Positions 1 through 8,910 of a DNA stretch of 64,000 nucleotides are shown here, piece after piece. Position 1 is the stretch's first letter; each line of letters begins with the position of its first letter. Below the pieces are notes generated by a model. It was not told the origin of the DNA. It saw only the letters and a list, made by a program, of their open reading frames with translations, and did not search any database. The stretch is from Gammaproteobacteria bacterium (GTDB lineage Bacteria; Pseudomonadota; Gammaproteobacteria; Pseudomonadales; UBA5518): assembly GCA_016718385.1 (NCBI GenBank), contig JADKDK010000008.1:372001-436000 (forward strand). The letters are read 5' to 3'. Position numbers and translations under genes: made by a program.

Positions 1-196
1 CCGGATCGGCGTCGCGGCGGGCCTCGAGGAGGGCGAGTACCTCGGCCTTCTCGGCCGAGCGCCACAACTGCCAGAAACCGAGCCCGATCAGCACCGGCAG
101 CAGCACCAGCACCAGCGCCGCGAACTTTATGTTGTAACGCAGCCTGCTGTCGTCCTCGGCCTCCGGCACCGGTGCACCGGTGGGTGCTTCGTTCAT
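1..196 (-). CDS. SURF1-family cytochrome oxidase assembly protein (5' part only)
   Basis: Only the first 65 codons are in the window; the gene runs off the left edge. The product begins MNEAPTGAPVPEAEDD, then has a hydrophobic segment at about residues 23-40 followed by GFWQLWRSAEK. The G-x-WQL-x-R-x-x-EK signature at the end of the first membrane helix is typical of SURF1/Shy1. SURF1 proteins help insert heme a into cytochrome oxidase subunit I, which fits the oxidase operon just upstream. It diverges from the small DUF2909 gene, with about 40 bases between the starts. The rest of the family (periplasmic domain and second helix) cannot be checked here. Confidence 0.75.
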   Translation of the reverse strand, partial: MNEAPTGAPVPEAEDDSRLRYNIKFAALVLVLLPVLIGLGFWQLWRSAEKAEVLALLEARRDADP

Positions 197-238
197 GGTT
201 TATACTCCAGGCCCCTCGGAATTCCGGACTCTCCTCGC

Positions 239-502
239 ATGTGGATCAAACCGGCCATCGTGGCGCTGCTCGTCCTGCTGCTGATCAGCCTGGGCAGCGG
301 CTTCTTCTTCCTGATGAAGGACCAGGGCCGCACACGACGGACGCTGCATTCGCTCGGCATACGCGTGACGCTCGCCGCCGCGCTCGTGGCCCTGATCGCC
401 TACGGATTCTACAGCGGGCAACTCAGGTCGAAGGCGCCCTGGGATGCCGCCCTGGAGCGCGGTCACGCCGCGCAGCAGGATCAGGGTTCGAAGGAAAAAT
501 AG
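239..502 (+). CDS. DUF2909-family twin-transmembrane protein
   Basis: This 87-residue protein has two hydrophobic helices at about residues 6-27 and 42-60, joined by a short basic loop (KDQGRTRRTLHSLGIR). Small proteins of this shape lie between coxC and SURF1 in Pseudomonas-type cox clusters (DUF2909, twin-transmembrane protein) and are read against the operon, as here. No biochemical role is established; position suggests oxidase assembly or membrane context. It is convergent with coxC and divergent from SURF1. Confidence 0.72.
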   Translation: MWIKPAIVALLVLLLISLGSGFFFLMKDQGRTRRTLHSLGIRVTLAAALVALIAYGFYSGQLRSKAPWDAALERGHAAQQDQGSKEK

Positions 503-569
503 GAGGCAGAACGAGGCGGGCGGCAGCGGGCGACGCATCCCGGCGAATCGGGATGCGCCGCCCGGTTCG

Positions 570-1511
570 TCAGAGGATGTAGACGAACAGGAACAGGCAG
601 ATCCACACCACGTCGACGAAGTGCCAATACCACGAGGCTGCCTCGAAACCGAAGTGGTCTTCCGGGGTGAAATGCCCCTTGGTGCTCGCGCGCAGGAACA
701 TCACCGTCAGCATCACCGCACCCAGGCACACGTGGAAACCGTGGAAACCGGTGAGCAGGAAGAACGTCGAGCCGTAGATGCCGGAGGCCAGCGTCAGGCC
801 CAGTTCGGTGTAGGCGTGGTGGTACTCGTAGGCCTGAAAGCCGACGAAGACGAAACCCAAGATCAGCGTGACCGCGAGCCACAGATTCAGTGCGCTGCGC
901 TTGTTGGCCTTGAGCGCGGTGTGCGCGAAGTGCACCGTGACGCTGGATGTCACCAGCAGGATGGTATTCAGCAGCGGGATGCCCATCCAGCCCACGACGT
1001 GCGCAGGCGCGGCGTACTGCGCCTGCTTTGCCATCAGTTGCGCGCCGCCGGCCGCTTCCACGGCCTCCTGCGGTGTCTGGGCCGGCGGCCAGGTCGCCTG
1101 GAAGCCCTGCCAGAGGCGGTTCGCGAGGCCGTGGTCGCCCTCGCCGCCCAGCCAGGGCACCACGAAGAAACGCACATAGAACAGCGCCCCGAAGAACGCG
1201 GCGAAGAACATCACCTCGGAGAAGATGAACCACTGCATGCCGAGCACGTAGGACTTCTTCAGCTGCGGGCTGTTCAGGCCGGCCCGGTTCTCGCGGATGG
1301 TTGCGCCGAACCAGTTCCACAGCACGGCGATGAAGAAGGCGAAGCCTACCGGCAACAGCCACGACATGGGGCTTTCCGCGCCGGCCTTGATGTTGTTCAT
1401 CGTGAACCCGGCGCCCAGGATGAACATGCCCAGGCCTATGGTGGCCAGGAACGGGAACTTGCTCTGCTCAGGGACATAGTAAGTCTGATGTCCGCCGGTC
1501 TCGCTCGCCAT
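570..1511 (-). CDS. coxC: Cytochrome c oxidase subunit III
   Basis: A 313-residue polytopic inner-membrane protein. It opens with MASETGGHQTYYVPEQSKFP and has seven hydrophobic segments, as expected for subunit III. Recognisable stretches are FIFSEVMFFAAFF in helix 3, GLTLASGIYGSTFF, and TGFHGFHVCLGA near residue 245. Subunit III stabilises the catalytic core and helps proton uptake. It is the last oxidase gene of coxB-coxA-ctaG-coxC, about 49 bases after ctaG. Its length is at the long end for the family because of an extended helix 2-3 loop (about residues 115-155), common in gammaproteobacterial members. Confidence 0.95.
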   Translation of the reverse strand: MASETGGHQTYYVPEQSKFPFLATIGLGMFILGAGFTMNNIKAGAESPMSWLLPVGFAFFIAVLWNWFGATIRENRAGLNSPQLKKSYVLGMQWFIFSEVMFFAAFFGALFYVRFFVVPWLGGEGDHGLANRLWQGFQATWPPAQTPQEAVEAAGGAQLMAKQAQYAAPAHVVGWMGIPLLNTILLVTSSVTVHFAHTALKANKRSALNLWLAVTLILGFVFVGFQAYEYHHAYTELGLTLASGIYGSTFFLLTGFHGFHVCLGAVMLTVMFLRASTKGHFTPEDHFGFEAASWYWHFVDVVWICLFLFVYIL

Positions 1512-1560
1512 TTCGTGTCTCCCCGAAAAATCCAGAATGTATGCGTAGGTATTGGTCTGG

Positions 1561-2124
1561 TCAGTTGGCCGCGCTGACGCGGTTGTCCACCACTTTCCCG
1601 GTCACGTCGAACAGCGTGTAGGAAAGCGTGATCGTCCTGATCTTGGCTGGCAGCGCCTGGTCCACGATGAACTGCAGCGGCATGTCCAGCGCCTCGCCCG
1701 ATGCGAGTGCCTGCTGGTTGAAGCAGAAGCACTCGGTCTTGTGGAAGTACTGCGCCGCCTCGGGCGGCGAGATGCTCGGTATCGCCTGCGCCACCATCGC
1801 GCGCGGTGCGGGGTTGCGCGCGTAGAACGTCGTGCTGTTCGCCGCGCCCGGGTTCACCTTCATCTCGAACTCGTGCGGGTGGAACTCCCAGGGCATCGTG
1901 CCGTCGTTGTTCGCGACGAACTGAACGCGCACGGTGCGACTGGTGTCCACGACGCTGGCCTCGGCCCGGTAGTCGGCCGCCCTGTTGATGTTGTCCCGGC
2001 TGATACCCATGGCATCGCAGAGCACGTCATAGAGCGGCACCAGCGCGAATCCGAAACCGAACATGCCCACGGCGATCGCACCCAGCCGCACTACGGTTTT
2101 CCGGTTGTCCGACCCCGTGGACAT
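1561..2124 (-). CDS. ctaG: Cytochrome c oxidase assembly protein CtaG/Cox11
   Basis: A 187-residue copper chaperone that delivers copper to the CuB site of subunit I. It has one N-terminal membrane helix (about residues 13-33, LGAIAVGMFGFGFALVPLYD) followed by a periplasmic domain with the copper-binding TECFCFNQQ motif. The frame stays open upstream, but the ATG at 2122-2124 (MSTGSDNRKT) is preferred: it follows a GGGAG/GAGG ribosome site and starts 13 bases after coxA. The longer frame would add an arginine-rich stretch overlapping coxA. The position between coxA and coxC is the usual one. Confidence 0.93.
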   Translation of the reverse strand: MSTGSDNRKTVVRLGAIAVGMFGFGFALVPLYDVLCDAMGISRDNINRAADYRAEASVVDTSRTVRVQFVANNDGTMPWEFHPHEFEMKVNPGAANSTTFYARNPAPRAMVAQAIPSISPPEAAQYFHKTECFCFNQQALASGEALDMPLQFIVDQALPAKIRTITLSYTLFDVTGKVVDNRVSAAN

Positions 2125-2137
2125 CTTCCTCACTCCC

Positions 2138-3697
2138 TCACTTGACCTGCGGCGGCACGCTGAACGTGTGGTACGGAGCCGGCGACGGCACCGTCCACTC
2201 GAGGCCATGCGATCCTTCCCACACCTTGTCGGTCGCCTTCACGCCGCCCTTGATGCACTTGATAACGCAGACCACGAAGATCAGCTGCGAGAAACCGGTG
2301 ATGTAGGCACCGATGCTCGAGAGCATGTTGAAGTCGGCAAACTGCAGCGCGTAGTCCGGGATGCGGCGCGGCATGCCCGCGAGGCCGACGAAGTGCATCG
2401 GGAAGAACGCGGTGTTCACGCCGATGAACGTCATCCAGAAATGCGCCTTGGACAGGCCCTCGTCGTACATGTGCCCGGTCCACTTCGGCAGCCAGTAGTA
2501 GACACCGCAGAACAGCGCGAACAGCGCGCCCTGCACCAGCACGTAGTGGAAGTGCGCCACCACGAAGTAGGTGTCGTGGTACTGGAAGTCCAGCGGTGCC
2601 AGCGACAGCATCAGGCCCGAGAAGCCGCCGATCGTGAACAGGATGATGAACGCGATCGCGAACAGCATCGGGGTCTCGAAGGTCATCGAGCCCTTGAACA
2701 TCGTCGTGATCCAGTTGAACACCTTCACGCCGGTGGGCACGGCGATCAGCATCGTGGCGTACATGAAGAACAGTTCGCCCGCGATCGGCATGCCGACGGT
2801 GTACATGTGGTGCGCCCACACGATGAAGCTCAGGAAGGCGATCGAGGCGGTTGCGTACACCATCGAGCTGTAGCCGAACAGCGGCTTGCGCGCGAAGGTG
2901 GGAAGCACCTCGCTGACCACGCCGAACGCCGGCAGGATCATGATGTACACCTCGGGGTGACCGAAAAACCAGAACACGTGCTGGAACAGCACCGGGTCGC
3001 CGCCACCGGCCGCGCTGAAGAAGCTGGTGCCGAAGTGGATGTCGAACAGCATCATCGTGACCGCGCCCGCGAGCACCGGCATCACGGCGATCAGCAGGAA
3101 GGCGGTGATGAACCAGGTCCAGACGAACATCGGCATCTTCATGTAGGTCATGCCCGGGGCGCGCATGTTCATGATCGTGGCGATGATGTTGATCGAGCCC
3201 ATGATCGAGGACATGCCCATCAGGTGCACGCCGAAGATGAAGAACGTGACCGTTTCCGGCGCGTAGGTCGTCGACAACGGCGCATAGAAGGTCCAGCCGA
3301 AGTTCGGCGCGCCGGCTTCGGTGAACAGGGTCGCGGCGAGCATGGCGAAGGCGAACGGCAGGATCCAGAAACTCCAGTTGTTCATGCGCGGCAGCGCCAT
3401 GTCGGGCGCACCGATCATCATGGGTATCATCCAGTTACCCAGTCCGACCCATGCGGGCATGATCGCCCCGAACACCATCACGAGACCGTGCATGGTCGTC
3501 ATCTGGTTGAAGAATTCCGGCTTCACGATCTGCAGGCCGGGCTGGAACAGCTCGGCGCGGATGACCAGTGCGAAAATGCCGCCCAGGATGAACATCGCGA
3601 AGCTGAACCACAGGTACATCGTGCCGATGTCCTTGTGGTTGGTCGTGAAGAACCAGCGGGTTATGCCCTTCGCTGGGCCGTGATGATCTGCACCCAT
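2138..3697 (-). CDS. coxA: Cytochrome c oxidase subunit I
   Basis: The 519-residue catalytic subunit, with 12 transmembrane helices and heme a and the heme a3-CuB site. Visible landmarks are TTNHKDIGTMYLWF at the N-terminus, FWFFGHPEVYIMILPAFG (CuB histidine and cross-linked tyrosine), WAHHMYTVG (the His-His CuB ligands) and HDTYFVVAHFHYVL (heme ligands). The glutamate of HPEVY marks it as an A-type oxidase with the D proton channel. It starts 15 bases after coxB with CAGGAG before the ATG. Together with coxB it forms the terminal aa3-type oxidase core. Confidence 0.97.
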   Translation of the reverse strand: MGADHHGPAKGITRWFFTTNHKDIGTMYLWFSFAMFILGGIFALVIRAELFQPGLQIVKPEFFNQMTTMHGLVMVFGAIMPAWVGLGNWMIPMMIGAPDMALPRMNNWSFWILPFAFAMLAATLFTEAGAPNFGWTFYAPLSTTYAPETVTFFIFGVHLMGMSSIMGSINIIATIMNMRAPGMTYMKMPMFVWTWFITAFLLIAVMPVLAGAVTMMLFDIHFGTSFFSAAGGGDPVLFQHVFWFFGHPEVYIMILPAFGVVSEVLPTFARKPLFGYSSMVYATASIAFLSFIVWAHHMYTVGMPIAGELFFMYATMLIAVPTGVKVFNWITTMFKGSMTFETPMLFAIAFIILFTIGGFSGLMLSLAPLDFQYHDTYFVVAHFHYVLVQGALFALFCGVYYWLPKWTGHMYDEGLSKAHFWMTFIGVNTAFFPMHFVGLAGMPRRIPDYALQFADFNMLSSIGAYITGFSQLIFVVCVIKCIKGGVKATDKVWEGSHGLEWTVPSPAPYHTFSVPPQVK

Positions 3698-3712
3698 GAT
3701 GTTGCTCCTGAA

Positions 3713-4879
3713 TTACTTGGCTTTCTTGAACTTGGCGACGTCGATCGGCTGCAACATGTCACCCATGTTGTTGCCCCACGCGTTGCGTTCATAGGTGATC
3801 ACGGCCGCGAGATCGACCTCGTTCAGCTGGGCGCCGAAAGCGGCCATCGCGGTGCCCTGCTTGCCGTTGACCACGATATCGAGGTGCCCGTCCACCGGAC
3901 CCATCGCGATCGCGCTGCCCTTCAGCGCCGGGAACGCGGGCGGTACACCCTCGCCGTTGGGCTGGTGGCAGGACGCGCAGGCTTTGTTGTAAACGCTCTC
4001 GCCGCGCGCCATCAGTTCGTCCATCGTGAAGGTCTGCGCCATCAACGCCTTTTCGGCATCGGCCTCTTCCTTGCGCTTGGCGAGCCAGCCGTCGAACTCG
4101 GCTTCCGGCAGCACGTTGACGACGATCGGCATGAATCCGTGGTCCTTGCCACAGAGCTCGGCGCACTGGCCGCGGTAGATGCCGGGTTCGGGTACGCGGG
4201 TCCAGGTCTCGTTCACGAAGCCGGGGATCGCGTCCTTCTTCACCGCCAGCTGCGGCACCCACCAGGAGTGGATCACGTCGGCGGCGGTCACGAGGAAACG
4301 TACCTTCTTGCCCGCCGGGATCACCAGTGGCTCATCGACTTCGAGCAGGTAGTGCTCGCCCTTGGGCGCCTGGTCGGGATTGTTGATGTTGTTGAACTCG
4401 TTCGGCGAGGTGCTCAGCGCGGAGAAGAAGCTCACACCCTTGTCGAGGTATTCGTATTTCCACTTCCACTGGTAGCCCGTGATCATCACGTCGAGATCGG
4501 CTTCGTCGGCGTTGTAGATGCTCAGCAGCGTTCGCGTCGCGGGGGCGGCGAAGGTGGCGAGGATCAGGAAGGGCACGACGGTCCACGCGATCTCGAGCGT
4601 GGTGCTCTCGTGGAAATGCGCGGCAACGGCGCCCTTCGACTTGCGGTGGGCGAAGATCGAATAGAACATGACGCCGAACACGACCACGCCGATCGCCACG
4701 CAGACCCACAGGGTGTACATGTGCAGGTCGTAGATGGCGTGGCTGACCTCGGTCACGCCGCGGGTCATGTTGACGGAAGAATGCCCGGCTTCGGCCGCCA
4801 GCAAGCTGCCGGAGAACGCGGACAGCGTTGCCCCCGGCAGTGCGAGTGGCAGCAGACGGCGTCGTGTGGCTGCTCGCAT
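3713..4879 (-). CDS. coxB: Cytochrome c oxidase subunit II with C-terminal cytochrome c domain
   Basis: A 388-residue subunit II that accepts electrons into the CuA centre. It has a signal-like N-terminus, two membrane helices, then the cupredoxin domain with the CuA ligands in CAELCGKDHGFMP (C-x3-C-x3-H-x2-M). After it comes a cytochrome c domain with KACASCHQPNGEG (CxxCH heme site), making this a caa3-like subunit II. The ATG at 4877-4879 (MRAATRRRLLPL) is chosen because AGGAG sits just ahead; the longer open frame adds 35 residues that do not look like a signal peptide. It is the first gene of the operon. Confidence 0.95.
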   Translation of the reverse strand: MRAATRRRLLPLALPGATLSAFSGSLLAAEAGHSSVNMTRGVTEVSHAIYDLHMYTLWVCVAIGVVVFGVMFYSIFAHRKSKGAVAAHFHESTTLEIAWTVVPFLILATFAAPATRTLLSIYNADEADLDVMITGYQWKWKYEYLDKGVSFFSALSTSPNEFNNINNPDQAPKGEHYLLEVDEPLVIPAGKKVRFLVTAADVIHSWWVPQLAVKKDAIPGFVNETWTRVPEPGIYRGQCAELCGKDHGFMPIVVNVLPEAEFDGWLAKRKEEADAEKALMAQTFTMDELMARGESVYNKACASCHQPNGEGVPPAFPALKGSAIAMGPVDGHLDIVVNGKQGTAMAAFGAQLNEVDLAAVITYERNAWGNNMGDMLQPIDVAKFKKAK

Positions 4880-5031
4880 GTCTCCTAACTCTCCCTTTTG
4901 TTGGTAGTCGCGTCGTGCAGGGAACCTGCGGGTTCCTGCGGGACGCACTGTTCCGGCTGCGCGCGCAGACCGGGAATTGGGCAAAGCCGCACGTGCCCTG
5001 GGTCACCGCGGCTGTTTCACTATTCCCTGCA

Positions 5032-5045
5032 TTGATGCGGGTCAA
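5032..5045. promoter_or_regulatory. Candidate FNR/ANR box of the cox operon
   Basis: The sequence TTGATGCGGGTCAA matches the FNR/ANR pattern TTGAT-N4-(A/G)TCAA in both half-sites. It lies about 15 bases downstream of a minus-strand TATACT, so it would sit just after the transcription start. In that position a bound FNR-type regulator normally represses. That would fit an aa3/caa3 oxidase used only with ample oxygen. The motif match is seen; the role is inferred. Confidence 0.5.
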
Positions 5046-5059
5046 TGCAAAGCGCGCGA

Positions 5060-5065
5060 AGTATA
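5060..5065 (-). promoter_or_regulatory. Candidate -10 element of the cox promoter
   Basis: On the minus strand this reads TATACT, one base from the sigma-70 -10 consensus. No good -35 lies at 16-18 bases upstream (the best candidate hexamer at 17 bases is TCGCAA), so the promoter would be weak or activator-dependent. It lies about 180 bases ahead of coxB. Confidence 0.35.
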
Positions 5066-5157
5066 ACAACGTAAATCGAGGCTTGCGACAAAACGTTGTG
5101 CAATCACCGGATTACGCAAGGCAGTTGATGCGGGGGCTGACGGTCGTGATGTTAATA

Positions 5158-5201
5158 GGTCCAGAATCATCCGGACGATGCCCGCTTGAAAGCGGACCTG
5201 C
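5158..5201 (-). repeat. REP-like palindromic element (copy 1, divergent head)
   Basis: Read on the minus strand this copy starts GCAG and continues GTCCGCTTTCAAGCGGGC, a hairpin with the CTTTCAAG centre, then AT and a second imperfect GTCCGG...GGAC arm. Layout and spacing match the copies at 44213, 54939 and 58268 (head GTAG, hairpin GTC...GAC with a TTCA loop, then a second inverted arm). The head has one mismatch. Confidence 0.5.
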
Positions 5202-5228
5202 GGCCGGGGGCCCGACCTCTCGGGCATC

Positions 5229-5453
5229 TCAGGGTTCGATGATTCGCACCACGCTGGTCTCGGCGGCCGGCTCACCCAGTCCCCTGGCGAATTCCGCGGT
5301 GCCGGGCTCGGCGTCGCGCGCGCGCACGTCGCGAAAGCCGCAACTGACGCACTCGCACACGATGGCGCCGTCCTGCGCGGTGACGAAGAGCTTGTCGACC
5401 TGGTTGCAGGACGGACAGACGGCTCCCGCGATGAACTTGCGCAACTGCGTCAT
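5229..5453 (-). CDS. YheV-like putative zinc-ribbon protein (DUF2387)
   Basis: This 74-residue protein has two cysteine pairs: AVCPSCNQVDK at about residues 12-20 and CECVSCGF at about residues 33-40. They are spaced as in the YheV/DUF2387 family, presumed to bind one metal. The N-terminus MTQLRKFIAGAVCP is also characteristic. No function is established. The start overlaps the aroE stop by four bases (ATGA), so it is translationally coupled as the last gene of the minus-strand cluster. Confidence 0.8.
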   Translation of the reverse strand: MTQLRKFIAGAVCPSCNQVDKLFVTAQDGAIVCECVSCGFRDVRARDAEPGTAEFARGLGEPAAETSVVRIIEP

Positions 5454-6754
5454 GCGCGCTCTCCTGTGCTGGCGGCGCCCTGGTGCAGGTCGAGTTCCCA
5501 GTACACCACGTTGCCGAGAGGGTTGTCGTAATAAGGCGTTCGCTCGCGGAACCCCAGGCTACGATACAGCGCCATCGCCTCCTCAAGCCGGACCAGGGTG
5601 TCGAGGCGCATCGTCGCGTGGCCGGCGTCGCGTGCCGCCTGGATCGCGGCGCGGGCCAGCGCGTGCCCGAGGCGCGCGCCGCGCCGCCCGGGCTGCACAT
5701 ACAGGCGTTTCATTTCGCAGATGCCGGGTTCGATCATGCGCACCGCGACGCAGCCGACCACCTCGCGCCCGCTCTGCGCCAGCAGCAGCGCACCGCTGGG
5801 CGGCGCGTAGGGACCGGGCAGCGTGGCGAGTTCGCGCTCGAAACCCTGGAAGCACAGGTCCTCGCCCAGCCACTGCTGGTATTCGCGAAACAGCGCGGCC
5901 ACGCGCTGCAGGTCCTGCTCGCCGCGCGCGGGCCTGATCACGACCCCGGCGCGAAGCTCCTCGATCAGGGTACCGGTCTCCGGGCGCAGGCCCCTCCATA
6001 TATAGAAGGACTCGGCGGCCTGTTCGACCAGCATGCCCAGGCCATCGGCAAGCTGCGACGCACCGGCAAGCGCGGCGCGCGCGAGGAAGGCGGTGTGATC
6101 GCTCGCGTAGGCCATGTCATAACAGGCGGCCGGCGCCAGGATCTCGTCGGCCAGCGGCGGGACGTCCCCCTGCAGGCTGGCGCTGGTGCCGTTGATCACC
6201 AGGTCGAAGCGCCCGTGCAGCGCCTCGAAGCCGCAACCGCGCACTGGCCCGGCGGCAGCGAACTGCTGCGCCAGCGCGCGCGCCTTGCCGGCCGTGCGAT
6301 TCGCGATCACGAGCTCGGCAGGGGCCTGTGCCAGGAGCGGACCCAGGACGCCGCGGGCGGCGCCGCCCGCGCCGAGCAAAAGCACCCGCGCGCCGCCTAT
6401 CGTCCACTCCAGGTTGTGCAGCAGGTCACGCACCAGGCCCGCCCCATCCGTGTTGTCGCCATGCAGCCGCCCGTCGTCTGCGAGCCACAGCGTATTCACC
6501 GCTCCAGCCTGTTGCGAACGGCTGCTCAACTGGTCCGAGAGCGCGAAGGCGTCGAGCTTGAAAGGTACGGTGACGTTCATGCCTTTGCCGCCGGCGGCGA
6601 AGAATGCGCGCGCGGCATCGGCGAAGCCCCCCAGCGGCACCAGCAGCCGGCGGTACTCCATGTCCTGCCCGGTCTGGGCGGCGAAGCGCGCATGGATGAG
6701 CGGCGAGCGCGAATGGGCAACCGGGTTCCCGGCCACCACGTAGCGGTCCGTCAT
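5450..6754 (-). CDS. aroE: Shikimate dehydrogenase fused to a GNAT acetyltransferase domain
   Basis: A 434-residue protein of two parts. Residues 1 to about 270 are a full shikimate dehydrogenase (3-dehydroshikimate to shikimate with NADPH). They show NPVAHSRSP, NVTVPFKLDA with the catalytic lysine, NTDGAG with the catalytic aspartate, and the nucleotide site LLGAGGAARG. Residues about 275-425 are a GNAT fold, with the acetyl-CoA region MKRLYVQPGRRGARLGHALA and LDTLVRLEEAMALYRSLGF. No stop or internal start separates them: ETGTLIEELRAGVVIRPARG runs straight through. Free-standing AroE is about 270 residues, so this is a genuine-looking fusion unless a stop was lost. The acetylation substrate is unknown. 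Confidence 0.9.
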   Translation of the reverse strand: MTDRYVVAGNPVAHSRSPLIHARFAAQTGQDMEYRRLLVPLGGFADAARAFFAAGGKGMNVTVPFKLDAFALSDQLSSRSQQAGAVNTLWLADDGRLHGDNTDGAGLVRDLLHNLEWTIGGARVLLLGAGGAARGVLGPLLAQAPAELVIANRTAGKARALAQQFAAAGPVRGCGFEALHGRFDLVINGTSASLQGDVPPLADEILAPAACYDMAYASDHTAFLARAALAGASQLADGLGMLVEQAAESFYIWRGLRPETGTLIEELRAGVVIRPARGEQDLQRVAALFREYQQWLGEDLCFQGFERELATLPGPYAPPSGALLLAQSGREVVGCVAVRMIEPGICEMKRLYVQPGRRGARLGHALARAAIQAARDAGHATMRLDTLVRLEEAMALYRSLGFRERTPYYDNPLGNVVYWELDLHQGAASTGERA

Positions 6755-6774
6755 GACGGCGGTGCTCCGCGCAA

Positions 6775-8328
<1,554 letters not shown>

Positions 8329-8332
<4 letters not shown>

Positions 8333-8835
8333 AGGCTCTTCAGGCGCTCCTGCAGCGCGCGGTCCTTCTCGGCCACGCTTTCGGCGTTGGCAACCCGGTC
8401 CGCAACCAGCCGTGCCGCGAGCTTCCTGTCGGACAGCGCCAGGATCTGTGCGGCCAGATAAGCGGCGTTGCGGGCGCCGGCCTTGCCTATGGCTACCGAG
8501 GCCACCGGGATACCGGCGGGCATCTGCACCGTGGAGAGCAACGCGTCCAGACCCTGCAGCGTGACCTCGATCGGCACACCGATCACCGGACGCGTGGTGT
8601 TCGCCGCGACCGCGCCGGCCAGGTGTGCCGCCATGCCGGCTGCGGCAATGAAGACGCCGCAGCCGCGCTGCTCGGCATCCTTGACGTAGGCGTGCGTGGC
8701 TTCCGGGGTGCGGTGGGCGGAGGTGACCCTGGCCTCGACGGCGACGCCGAGGGATTTCAGCGTCTTGATCGCTCCCTCCATTACCGGCAGGTCGGAATCG
8801 GAACCCATGAGCACTGCGACGAACGGTTTGGCCAT
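8329..8835 (-). CDS. purE: N5-carboxyaminoimidazole ribonucleotide mutase
   Basis: A 168-residue class I PurE, which rearranges N5-CAIR to CAIR in purine synthesis. Landmarks are [29 protein letters not shown] with the catalytic histidine, [12 protein letters not shown] and [21 protein letters not shown]. The ATG at 8833-8835 (MAKPFVAV) starts at the usual distance before the first beta-strand; the longer frame adds 19 odd residues. The partner purK (N5-CAIR synthase) is not beside it, which is unusual because purE and purK are often adjacent. Confidence 0.94.
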
Positions 8836-8910
8836 TTTCGGTGCCTCGCGTGAAAGGGCCGGAAAAGTAACGGAATAGGCCGGACGGCGCAAGCGCCGTG
8901 GCGCCTGTCC

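Larger units (their letters stand above)
4880..5228. other. Intergenic region upstream of the cox operon
   Basis: There are 349 bases without a credible gene between coxB and yheV, both on the minus strand. The stretch holds a candidate cox promoter with TATACT on the minus strand (5060-5065), an FNR/ANR-like box (5032-5045), an inverted repeat ACAACGT/ACGTTGT (5067-5073 and 5094-5100), a REP-like palindrome (5158-5201) and a short hairpin GCCCGA-cctc-TCGGGC (5210-5225) just beyond the yheV stop. Short open frames here have no recognisable protein features. Confidence 0.6.

Noticed and set aside
2063..4888. Very long plus-strand open frame opposite the cox operon
   Set aside because: It is antisense to coxA/coxB, has no recognisable domain, and is a product of third-position GC bias. 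The same applies to long antisense frames at 12624-15662, 28086-30809, 44125-46917 and 47866-50133.
5042..5275. 77-codon minus-strand frame in the cox-yheV gap
   Set aside because: It spans the REP-like element and hairpin, overlaps yheV, and has no family similarity; regulatory sequence explains the region better.
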